Shown piece by piece: positions 12,189 through 23,378 of a stretch of 64,000 nucleotides of DNA. The notes below the pieces were generated by a model. That model did not search any database and was not told the DNA's origin. It saw only the letters and a program-made list of their open reading frames with translations. This stretch comes from Piper betle (taxonomy: Eukaryota; Streptophyta; Magnoliopsida; Piperales; Piperaceae). The stretch's first letter is position 1, and every line of letters begins with the position of its first letter. The position numbers and the translations under genes are program-made. The stretch lies in assembly GCA_033002965.1 (NCBI GenBank), contig JAURVB010013513.1, positions 1 to 64,000 of the forward strand, in the 5' to 3' direction.

Positions 12189-12899
12189 ACAAACCTTGAT
12201 AGATGTGACAAAACCAATTCAACATTTTTAAGGCAATGAAGTACCCAAAACCAATAGATGCATATTTTGCGGTTATTATCATTCAATTGGCTATTGCTAA
12301 AGTACAAAAGAAGCTTCAATCGTCAAATATTCTAGAGCAAGCTTCAATTTCAAATGATTCAAGTGAAGATGATAAAGAACAAGTTAATATGGAAGGTTTG
12401 TTGGATGCACAAACAACCAATTAGGATTTTGATTAAGTAGAGCCCTTACCTATGCAAAATCTAGCAATCAAAGTAAACACAATACAATAATTCAACCTCC
12501 AGAGTTAGAACTAAAGCCTTTGCCAAAGCATTTGAAATATGCTTTTCTTGGAAACTCTATTATTATTTCTCATCATTAAGACCTTTACAGAGAGAAAAAT
12601 GGCTGATAATTCTAAGAGATCGCAAGTTGTCTCTAGGTTGGACCATTATTGATATTTGAGGCATAGGCCCCAATGTCTCATGCTCAAGATTCTCTTAAAC
12701 GAAGGACATAAACCTTCAAATAGAGCAATAGAGACGCCTCAATCTTATTATGAAAATGGTTGTGAAGAAGGAGATATTGAAGTGGTTAGATGTTGGAATC
12801 ATTATCCAATTGTTAATAGCTCCTCGGCAAGCCCTATTCAATGTGTTTCAAAGTAAAGAGGATTGACTGTGGTCCCCAACCAGAACAATGACTTAATTC

Positions 12900-13560
12900 T
12901 TTTAAGAAGAGTAACCGGTTGGAGGGTATGTATAGACTACTGGAAGCTCAACATGGTTACAAGAAATGATTGTCGTTCATTAATCAGATGATAAATAGAT
13001 TAGCTGGGCAAGAGTTCTATTATTTCTTAGATGAATATTCTAGATACAACCAGATTGCTATCCATCCCAAAGATTAAGAGAAGACCACTTTTGCATGTCT
13101 ATATGGAACATTTATTTTCAAAAAGATGCCCTATGGTCCATGAAATGTACTTGGAACTTTCTATAGGTGTATGATGTCGACCTTTTTGGACATGATTGAA
13201 AATGGTATAAAAATATTTATGGATGATTTTTCAATTTTTTGAAAACACATATGACCAATGTTTGGAAACCCTAGATAGAGTTTTGCAGATAAGTGAAAAC
13301 TCTAACTTAGTCTTGAACTGAGAAAAATATCATTTTATGGTTGAAGAAGGGATTGCACTAGGACACTGAGTTTCAAGTAAGGGTTGGAAGTAGACCAATA
13401 AAAAATAGAATTCATTGAGAAACTAGCACCACCTACTACTATGAAAGGTGTAACAAGTTTCTTAGGCTATGTAGGATTCTACAGAATATTCATAATGATT
13501 TTTTTCAAAATTATAAAGCCATTATGCAATTTGTTGGAAAAGGATGTGATTTTCAATGTT
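12900..13560 (+). pseudogene. Athila-type Gypsy reverse transcriptase relic
   Basis: Conceptual translation with several stops shows GWRVCIDYWKLN, MINRLAGQEFYYFLDEYS, EKTTFACLYGTF and FKKMPYGP. The polymerase motif reads FMDDFSIF, and KGVTSFLGYVGFYR follows. These are the ordered RT blocks of Ty3/Gypsy Athila elements. In-frame stops and small indels break the frame repeatedly, so it is a dead copy. Confidence 0.85.
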
Positions 13561-13589
13561 GACCAAGCATGTCGTTAAGCTTTTAAGTT

Positions 13590-14040
13590 ACTGTGTGATG
13601 TATGTGACTATGATATTGGTAGCCTAAACAAGGTTTTTCATGCATTCTACTATGCAAATAAGACACCCTCTGAAAATCAACTAAACTACACCACTACTAA
13701 AAAGAATTACTGGCTATGGTATATGTTGTTGACAAATTCAGATCTTACAGGATGGATGCTATAGTCATAGTCTACACAGACCATTTGGAATTGAAGTATT
13801 TGTTATAAAAGAATGATGCTAAGCAAGACTCAATCAACGTGTTGTTAGTGCAATAATTTGACATGGAAATTATAGATAAAAAAGGACCTGAGAATGTAAT
13901 AGCTGATGCCAGTCTAAACTGGTAAACAAGGAGGAGGAAGACTTCTTACCAATTCAAGAAAGTTTTCTAGATGAACAACTATTTCAGGTAAGTCCATCAA
14001 ATTTCCCATAGTTTGCAGATTATGTAAATTTTTAGTTGGT
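13590..14040 (+). pseudogene. Athila-type RNase H relic
   Basis: It follows the RT relic in the same orientation. Visible pieces include FHAFYYANKTPSENQLNYTT, VYTDHLELKYL and KKGPENVIADA, matching the end of RT and the RNase H region of Athila pol. A trailing PQFADYVNF-like piece resembles the segment before the integrase, and similarity stops near 14040. No integrase and no LTRs were found, so the copy is truncated. Confidence 0.78.
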
Positions 14041-14684
14041 CAAAATACTTACTATATGCTTTTCAGATTTTCTATGCACACAAGATGGATGGTAGCGTGA
14101 TGCCAATAGAGTGGTCCAGTCAATACCCACTTGTGGTGTTTGGTTTGGCGGTCAATACTTATGATGATTCTCAGCTATAGTACTTGCTAGCAGTGTGTAT
14201 TAAACATGTGTGCTCTTCTTTGAGTATATCTAAACTATGCAATGATGTGGTGATTATCAAATAGGCCCCCTATTGGCAATAACACATGCATGTTGCCATC
14301 GATCAGATTCTGGCTGATGTGCATTACGGGCATGTTCCAATCAATTAGATTATAGCTCATGTATATGATTTAAGTCCTATATTGGTCATAGTACTGACAT
14401 GTTACCATTGAGGTGACTAAGTTCATGTGCATGTTTATGCCTACGACTATGATTAGCCCTATTGGCAATGATTTATTATGATGATGTGGGTGATTGAGTT
14501 ATTCGAATTTTTGTTGAAGTTTCCCGTGGATATGAGTTATCCATTAGGCAGTTTCAAATGTGTTTAAGTAGTTACTTTCGGATCGATAATTTTTTGATTA
14601 CTAGAGTATGTTTTCTATATAGGTGTGATATTGCAGTTTTGGTGAGAGGGACACATGGATTGAGAATGACTCATGGGGAAGCTA
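14041..14684. other. Unassigned repeat-like DNA
   Basis: No reading frame and no recognised domain. The texture (moderate GC, many TGATGATG and CATGTG words) resembles the tandem array that follows, and it may be degenerate flanking sequence of that array. Confidence 0.4.
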
Positions 14685-15085
14685 ACCTGTTATTCTAGTG
14701 TTGTTCGTGGGTTGCTCATGATGATAAGGCTAATGGGCCATGTGATTACAATGTGAGGCTAGTGAGGCATCTGATGTGAAGATCATGTTAGGATAGTGAG
14801 CTAATATGATTACACACCTATTATTCTGGTGTTGTTCATGGGTTGCTCATGATGATGAGGCCAGTAGGCCATGTGATTACAATGTGAGGCTTGTGAGCCA
14901 TCTGATGTGAAGATCATGTGAGGATAGTAAGCTAATATGATTACACACCTGTTATTCTGGTGTTATTTGTGGGTTGCTCATGATGATGAGGCCAATGGGC
15001 CATGTGATTACAATGTGAGGCTAGTTAGCCATCTGATGTGAAGATCATGTGAGGATAGTGAGCTAATATGATTGCGCATGTATGT
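14685..15085. repeat. 131-bp tandem repeat, about three copies
   Basis: The phrase GTTGCTCATGATGAT recurs at 14712, 14842 and 14973, a spacing of ~131 bp. Each unit carries GGGCCATGTGATTACAATG (one copy has AGGCC), CATCTGATGTGAAGATCATG and AGCTAATATGATTAC. Units differ by a few substitutions. The array is non-coding. Confidence 0.88.
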
Positions 15086-15572
15086 GAGCCTTCAAGCATT
15101 TTTAACTGAGCTCTAGAGTTGCCTAATGAGTGAATGTATAATAATTATTATTAATACCTTGTGTTTGAATTGTTTTGCAGGCAGCATACTTTGGGCACAC
15201 ATGGCTAACCATTTTGTGTAGGAATTCTCCAAGCTTCGGAGTCCTTGAAGTGAAGGTTAAAATAAATCAGGTATACTAAGTCATGCTACTTGTACAGGTA
15301 TGTAAAACAAAGAAAGAACATGGGTTGGAAGAACTTTCGAGACGTTCTTTTGCAGGAGAAGGAACCATGTGAAGACCATGTAATCTCTTACTTGAACACC
15401 GCGAAAACGTGATTTGAATGCTCCTTTGTGAATGTTGTGAAACACATCTTGATGAATTCAAGCTTTTGAAATGTGATAAATAAAATGTTTTGCATTTATT
15501 TTTGTTAAATGTGAAATTCATACAAGTTCTAGAATTTTTTCCGTGTCCTAGTTATGGGGAGACTATGATAGA

Positions 15573-15735
15573 TTTTAAATGAGCAAGAGCAGAGGTCCAA
15601 TATTAAATACTTTGATTTAGTTCTGATTTAGTTCAGGGTCAAATCGTTCTAAATTTTAAATGAGCAAGAGCAGCAGTTCAATGTTAAATACTTTGATTCA
15701 ATTCGGGGTCAAATCAAATGAAGGGATTACTTGGA
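15573..15735. repeat. 81-bp tandem duplication
   Basis: Two adjacent copies start with TTTTAAATGAGCAAGAGCAG at 15573 and 15654. Each continues through TTAAATACTTTGATT and a TTCAGGGTCAAATC/TTCGGGGTCAAATC block. A simple local duplication in otherwise unassigned AT-rich DNA. Confidence 0.8.
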
Positions 15736-18700
15736 TTCAATTTGGGGTAACAGCCTGACCGAATTGATACAAATTGATGAAGTTAATTATCTGTTTAAAA
15801 GTAATTAATTAAGTTGAAGATTATAAACACCATCTTCATTAATATATTAAATTTTAATCAAGAAGTATTCGATATGGGACTAACCGAATTAACTAATTAG
15901 GGGATCTCATAGTCTTCTACTAAATGTTTCTTCATTTTTATAGTAATTCACGCTAAGAGAGAGACTTCATACAAAGTGGTCCCCCTTGAAATTTCATTGT
16001 CATCAATCTTTTATAAAAAATAATAGTAAATTAAGGAATTGTTTTGGGAAGAGATTTTACATTTTTTTTTATATCATAACTGACTCTTTGTAAATTATTA
16101 CAAAGAAAATTTTATACATTTAACATTTTTTTCATGCTAATCAAATGGAACCTTTGTTATAATTGTTTTGAGATTCTGAAGTTTGTGTTAACTTCTGATG
16201 AAAAGATTGCTATTGGTATTTTTTATATGTTTTGTTCATGATGCATATTTGATGTTTGATTGGAATTATATTTTTCCTGATATATAGTTTAGCTGTGACT
16301 CGTTTATCCTTGGCACTCACTAAATTGCTATTTTGATCTTAATTTTATCTAATAAAGTGTATGGATGTTTGCTTATGTTGATCCAGTAAGGTGCCTCCAT
16401 GTTATTTTTGTAATCAATTCATATATATCAAATGGCATACGGTGACCTGATATCTAGAATGCTCTCCTATTTAGTTGGCTTGATCGAGGAGTGCCAAATG
16501 TTGTACATATAGAAAACCCACAATTAAAGAAGTACCTAACTACCCAAGCAATAGGTTCTACAATATATTTCCCGTAAAAATGATTAATCTGAGATGGAAG
16601 AGTGATTTTTTGATTTAATTGAATTCTAATCATTACTGATGAGCACTTTTTTTATGATCAAGAAGTGGCGTAGTTAAAAACAATCAAGGATGGCACCACT
16701 AACAAGATGGAAGATGACTTTTGTACTTCAGGACGGTGAGAGTATAAAATTTGAACTATCCGAAATTCATAATTTTCACGATGGGGTAACTTATTAAGAA
16801 ATTGTTTGGTTGGATTATGCCATTGGTTATGTATCGTAAGTTGTCACTCAGCTTTCCATTTTGCTAATTATTGATATGGGCAAATTTGTTTTAAACGGAG
16901 TTTTAAAACCCGGGAATGTTTTAGTGTGGTTCACAGACTGACTCAATCAGTATGTTAACTAATCTCATTCGACAACCCATATATCATAGGGATAATGTTA
17001 TATAGTTGCATGGTTAGCCAAGTTATTAGTTGCAAATGATTTTAGATAGCACAAATAACGAGTGCCTGTATGTAAAGTTTTAGGAGCCAGGGATCAGTTA
17101 TTATAATTTTGGAACAGTTATAGCTTAGCATCTAATGGTATGTATTAGTGGATTAACAGTTTAGAGCCGAATTTTACGTATGCTACGTGTTTAGCCTCGA
17201 ATTAGATTAGAAATTTCATTTTTAGTATACGAAATTTTATTTTTAGTATATATCATTTGTGCGGCATCTTGTCAGTCTTAGATTAGCCCTAGAATAGCCC
17301 ACTGATAGCGGCCTGATCGGTCAAAAGCCTTTTGACCTAGCTCTTTTGGTAGGCATCATGGCACTCAGTTTTTAGAGCTGGGATGCGGCATTGTTTGAGC
17401 TGCATGTTGGATGGCCACAGTGCTGCATGAACATCGCAATGCTCTTTGAATTTCACATGGGACCATTTTAAGTAGGGTCGTGGAGCTTATTAACAAGGCT
17501 GCAGCATGAAAGATTTTGGTTTACTAAAACTGAACCAAGGTTATTTTCCTCTTCCTGCGCTTATCCTCTGTCCTCCACACTTCTTCCTCTCCTCTGAACC
17601 TTCCTAAACCCTCCTCTCATTTCCAAACTATTCAATCCACAATTTCAACTCCAACCCTCCTCACTAGTTGTTGATTCTCTCCCCCACTAAAGCTTCATTT
17701 CCCCTTTCTCCTCTTCCATTTCTCATGCCATCCATGTGATTTTCTTGCTAATTAATGATAGGGTGCATTAGAATATGTTAATTATTTAAAATTGAACAAT
17801 TACAAATGAAGTTCATCCAAATATTTATAAGCAAAAAGATTATTGCATCCACCTAATTACATTAAAAGCTTAAGAAAACTTCAAACTCTATTTTCTATAT
17901 GGGGTAGTTCTAACTAGCATTAAATGCCTTGAAAAGGCTTAAAATATTAAACAAAAACCTCTTTTCTATGTAGAGTTTATTTAACCACCATCCAGAATCA
18001 CTAAAATACCTTTTTGACTTCAAAGTAGTCACGTTAGGAGCAGCACAAAAGTTGATTATAAAATTTGGCTTTAAATTGAGTCTTTTACTTGATGTGATGA
18101 CTAATTGGGCTAATTTATTTTCTTTTCGACTTGCAAAATATTAACCATTTTCAAACTTAGCTCATCTTATGCAAGAACAGTATATTCTTTTACTCGCATA
18201 AAAAGGTTTTACACGGTCTATTGTAGTTTTCTTACTCGAGGTCCTATGATTAGTCCAATCGGGATTTGAAAGTTGTCTCTTTGCATTCTTAAGCTTTTTT
18301 GACACATCTTTGAACTTAGCCAAACTTTCTTTATTGAAAGTTGCATCCATCATTTTATCAATTTCAAAACTCACTCAATACACCTTAGTGATGACCTTAA
18401 TTGACCCCCGTGGAAGTTGTGTTTTTCTCTAAAAATTTGTGGAGGTATTAACCTAGATGTCTAGAGGAAACCACCAAGTTCCATCTAAAATGGAGGTCAT
18501 TTAATATTTTAACCATGATTAAAATATAGAGTTGTCCTACCCTATTTTCTCAAAATCAACCCTAATCCAAGATGTAAATTAGTTGAGCTACTTAGGAGAG
18601 GTATTTCTTTGCCAAACTCTCCAGAAATTCAATTAAAAGTCTAGGAATATGTAGAAAAATTTCAGCTGATTTAGAGCTCAAATGAGTAGGTAACCAACTA

Positions 18701-19915
18701 AGACATCTTAAGTGGTAAACACCAGTTTCAGATCCTTTGGACTAGAATAGATGAATTAAATGAAGAAGAAAATGGCACTAATTTGACCTGCAAATGTTTA
18801 TGCTTGTTCCTCATGATGATACCTATAACTTTGTAAATTTTCAAAACGTTTGGCTAACATTTGAATTGGTAGAAAATTCCTCCATCTTAGGCTATCCAAG
18901 ATTTTTCAAGTGTTCCTAAACCTCCATCCATTAGAAAATTTGCTTGAAGGGGCACACATGACTAATTGTACTTGAAATTTTACAGATTTATACTTCCTAA
19001 TGTTACCTGTGATACTTTAGAATTTAAGAGTATTTGGACTTCATTTGGGCTGCGAACAAAATTCATCATCTAATACTGTAGAGTAGATCTTGGGTGTTTC
19101 CGGACCTTGAACCTTAACTTCAAATGGTCTAACCCCCATATTTTGTTATAATATTTTATGAGCATGCCTAATTAGAAGTCAATTGTAGTTTCCAACTATT
19201 TGAGATCATTTTTATAACAACTTTCCTGTGAAAAAATGTGTAATATGTGGGTGATACATAATAATTTATGTGTTGACAACTTGTGCATTCATGTGCTATG
19301 GATAAGTATATGGCCTTTCCTTTTGTTGTTGGCATGTTAGGGATGTTTTAGAGTGTCATCGTACATGTCATACCATTCATGTCATCATGAGTAGGATTTG
19401 AGTCATATTATTTGTGTTAGACCGTATAGAGTCGGGCTCACCACAATATGATGAGCAGCTTAACTTACATGTCCCCTCTATTTGTTGTTCAACCTTGTTT
19501 TAATAAGACAACAATGCAAACTCTTTGAGTAATTCATTAGAGTCTATGAACACTTACAAAGATCGAATTCATCAACTCAAAGAATGGAGAAGAAGTCTTC
19601 GAAGTCTGGTAGCCACTATTGCAGGAGCTTTGGCAACCGAAAGTTAAAGAGTTTAGCCTTAATGTGTGCAAAGGAAAGCATGGTAGACACTTAGGCAGAG
19701 AGGTCAAAGACCAAAGTTAGAGAATGAAACTTTATGGCTGATGAGGAAGATTTTAGCAAACCAAAATCACAAGAAAAAGGGCTGATGTATTTTTAAGAGA
19801 AGTTGATTAGTCGGCATTGGGTCACATTCTTCTCAAATTCTATATACAACGCTACAACACTGTTAGCTAGCATTGTGGCACTGGTACAAGGGCTTCAAAT
19901 TTGAATTTATTTTTC
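15736..19915. other. Unassigned diverged repeat DNA
   Basis: More than 4 kb without a credible gene. A pyrimidine-rich block lies at about 17540-17740. The segment 17270-17530 (CATGGCAC, GGGATGCGG, GGCCACAGTGCTGC-type words) has the look of Gypsy LTR interiors seen elsewhere in the window, but no boundaries or coding relics could be supported. Confidence 0.4.
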
Positions 19916-21000
19916 TTTTTAGTTCTTGGTTCAAATTTTTATCAAAGAAAAACAAGATTTTTTTATTCTTTAAACAACAAAATAAAGTTTGTAGCAAAAT
20001 TTTAATCTAACATGGTTTTACTTACTTTTCCATGATGCAAATTCATGGTGATCATATTCTAAAGTCATGCTTTTTTAATAATTTGATTCTAGAACTTAGT
20101 TAAATCAGTAGGAATTCTTGTATAACTAATTTACAGTGATTCTAAACATCAATTAAACACGTTAAACATTGTTCTAACATGTTGTAAAGCCTAGAACATG
20201 AAGACAAGAATGCTGATAACACGAAACATCAAACAAACATAGAACATGAAGATTATGTATGAATCTACACTATTTACTTATTTTAATTAAAATGACTAAC
20301 CTCTTTTTCAATGAATTTTGAGATCCCTCAACTTAGTCCCACATCTAATACCTACTGGGAGAAGATCCTGTTTATAAGTGGGAATGGACTATAGATCTTT
20401 AACTTTCGGGGTACCTATTTTAAAGAAATGACTTAGCCCATTATGTTGCACTTTGGGCTAGGTTGTTACATGAATTTACCTAGAACACTGCACTGAACTT
20501 CCTCATACAATCTCCATGAGTAGAGAGAGGTGGTGGTGAGACAGAGAAAGTAGAGAGGGGCCAGATAGAGAGAAACTAGAGGGAGAGGTGGCTATGGCTT
20601 GGAATTGCAAAAAGATGCAATTCATCCTACTAATGCTTCCTGATGCTCACATTTGGACATCCTCCACTTAATTTCAATGGACTAAACAACACTTAAACTT
20701 CCTACACGGACACCTAAGTGGATAAAACCCGCTCACATCTAATAATTGAATCTTACCCTAGTGCAACACTTTATCGTTGGACAGCCAATAATGTTAGGTT
20801 TCCACTTAGATTACTTTATCGTGTAAATAAGTACTTAAGCCCACATATTGAACTCAAAAACTATTTGAACTTACCATTAGGGACATAGAATTGGTTCATA
20901 TGTGACCGTGTCCAACGTGTCAACTAAAGGTAAAAGCTTGTCAACTAACTAACCCTTATGAATTTTGCTTGATCGTTTGTGCCCGTTCATGATTGAGTAT
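19916..21000 (+). repeat. Diverged LTR-type repeat, inverted relative of 42030-42900
   Basis: Read on the plus strand, this block matches the reverse complement of about 42030-42900. Shared landmarks in order are a TTTTTATCAAA run, AGGAATTCTTGTA, CATAGAACATG, ATGAATCTA, a GAGAGAGA-rich block, and GGACATCCTCCACTTAATTT with its counterpart ATGTCCTCCAAGTAATTT. The TRIM solo LTR at 20317-20470 is inserted into it. It is probably part of an old Gypsy LTR. Confidence 0.6.
20317..20470 (+). mobile_element. Solo LTR of the TRIM family (154 bp)
   Basis: The 154-bp sequence is nearly identical to the six LTRs of the palindromic array at 28669-30289, including CCCACATCTAATACCTACTG and CACTTTGGGCT. It starts TTTGAGATCC (one change from TGTGAGATCC) and ends GTTGTTACA. 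A perfect 5-bp duplication TGAAT flanks it (20312-20316 and 20471-20475), so it inserted as an element and later lost its interior by LTR-LTR recombination. Confidence 0.93.
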
Positions 21001-23000
21001 TAGACGAAGATCTCACATAGCCAAACTCAATATAATTAACATATAACTATATAATTCAAAGTATATTTCATTAGTCTAAACTAACATAAATAGTTTTTCA
21101 TTTATCTAGACAAAATAAATTTTTTACATTCTAAAAACTAAAGAGTTAGCTATGACTATATCTTAGTCAAGAGAATGAAATAAAAGTTTTTAACTACGTT
21201 CTAAAAAATAAAGAGTTAACTACGGCTATATCATACTTCATGTGACTAGGGGTATTGTTAGTTGCATCTCATGTAAGGGTACACGTAGTGCACTTGCCGA
21301 GTTAGGTCAAGGAGGACTACTCATCCAGGTCTATAGATTTCCCCTTTTTGTCTTGATCTATAACGTGACTTCATGAAAGAGGCTTAGTCATGTTTTCATG
21401 ATAGGATGGGATTAGTAGCATTTCATTGGATCCCACTAACACTGGGCTATCAAGCTGAGTTTCCATATATTAATAAATCTTCAAGGTTGTGATCCCTTGA
21501 TGATTTTCAAACTTAAAATCTAGAAATGTATATATGTATTGTTCCCCTACACATGCCTGGTAAAATATTATTATGAGTGTTTTATTTCAACGATGAGAGT
21601 TTATGGAGAATACAAAGATTGTTCTAGTACTCCTCCAACCTTGAGCAGCACGGTCCCTCCTTGAGTGATACGGTTATAGATGGTACTGTGTAGCGTAATA
21701 CATTTTTGCAATTATGGCACTTGTTCCTTGTCATTTGAATACAAAGGAAGCAAAATAAGGAGGTTGAGTAAAGACATACGTATGTTGTATGTTTTCTTGT
21801 GCTTAGCTAAGACACTTACATGGTTTGATTTAACTCGCTAAGCAAGTATCTTTGTGAGTTTAAATTAGTGCTTATTTGCCTTGCTCACTTGTTATTTGAT
21901 TGCCATGTTAATCATTTGCTTGTGGTTAATCATATCTTATTTGTGTTTAAATCATTTGTGCTTTTAGCATCCATTCTTGCAATCATTAGGAGGGTCAAGC
22001 CTCATCTCCACTCATCCCATAGGTTCTCATATGTTAGATTGCATGCAGCCGGAATCTCTCAACTCATCCCATAGATCCTCTTGTGGTTCCTCCAACATTT
22101 TCCTCCAATACTTCAAAGTCAAATGGATAAGAAGTTGCTATAACACTATGCCTCAAAATATTGTTTGACATTTTATTGGTCGTTCATAATTTCTTTGAAC
22201 TTTCTCCTTTTGAGTGTCTTGACTATGCAGTCCATCACGAAGATCATCAAGGTTTTAGTCTCCCTATATACTGTTATCATCATGCGTCATATGGCCTAAC
22301 CTTGCATATAGGAGTGTCCCTGCTCGGGTTATCCTTCTAGCTACTTTTGAATTCACCGTTATTGAGACTAAGTTTCCTTTTTTTCTAAGGAAACTAATCT
22401 TCTCTGCGTTCTTGAATCTTCACTTTGAAAGTGCCAGGTCTTCATGCTATTACTGTTATTAATCCCAACTAACCCACTAGTCCTTCATCTAATCATCATG
22501 CCAGCGTGTGTACTTATTGACATTCCCAATACCATCTCGTTGAAACAGCTTCCTACTGCTACACAAGAAGCAAATGTCTAGTACAATGTCATTTCCTAGT
22601 CTATCCCAAGGTGTGATACCTAATTTTGCTAATCTCCTTTCCGTTGGGGCCTGGTTGTCACAATGCCTCTCCTTGATTACACCCTTGATAAGCTGCTTTT
22701 CATGATCTTTTACAACAACCTTGAACTCTGATTCACCAAGTAAATGTGCTCTAGCTGGGATACTAGTTTTCTACTGGCATCTTTAATGTGGCTGAGTAGT
22801 CACTTACCACATGGCTAATTGGCAGTCTTGCTATTCTGAGTCCTTTCATAACCTCATCATTGCTCATAATAAGTTGAGCTAATCTGGTCGGTGATGAATA
22901 AATCAAGCTTGTACTCGCACATTGAGTCATCATAACATAGCTACTAATCTAATCACATATTTGAAATCATAAGATATCACAAAGGATATAAAAGTGTACC
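21001..23000. other. Unassigned diverged repeat DNA
   Basis: No gene, structural RNA or bounded mobile element is visible. Two short related blocks near 21110-21160 and 21190-21230 (CATTCTAAAAACTAAAGAG and a variant with GTTCTAAAAAATAAAGAG) form a weak local repeat. The rest is low-information AT-rich DNA. Confidence 0.45.
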
Positions 23001-23378
23001 TGCTGGAGTAAACTTGGATTGAGTCATTGAGAATAGAACTCTAACTCCAAATCACAATTTGTGATTAATCCAGTTTTAAAGTTCTCAGTTTGATCTTTAT
23101 TAACACCGATCATGAACTATGAAGTGATTTATACTATAAATATTTTACCGAAAGGTGTGAGTATAAATCAAGAAAATCAACAATTAGATCTATTAACAAA
23201 TTTCTAACCGATCTTATGTGTTGGCAAACATGTGAAACCATACATAAGAATTGAGACAAACAAGTTAACTAAATTAGATTAATCAAGAGTAAGTTAAGGA
23301 ATACAAATAGTGAACATGGATTTTTAAGAGGTTTCAAGCTTGTACTTTTCTCTTCTACACCACTGTACCTACTAGTTG

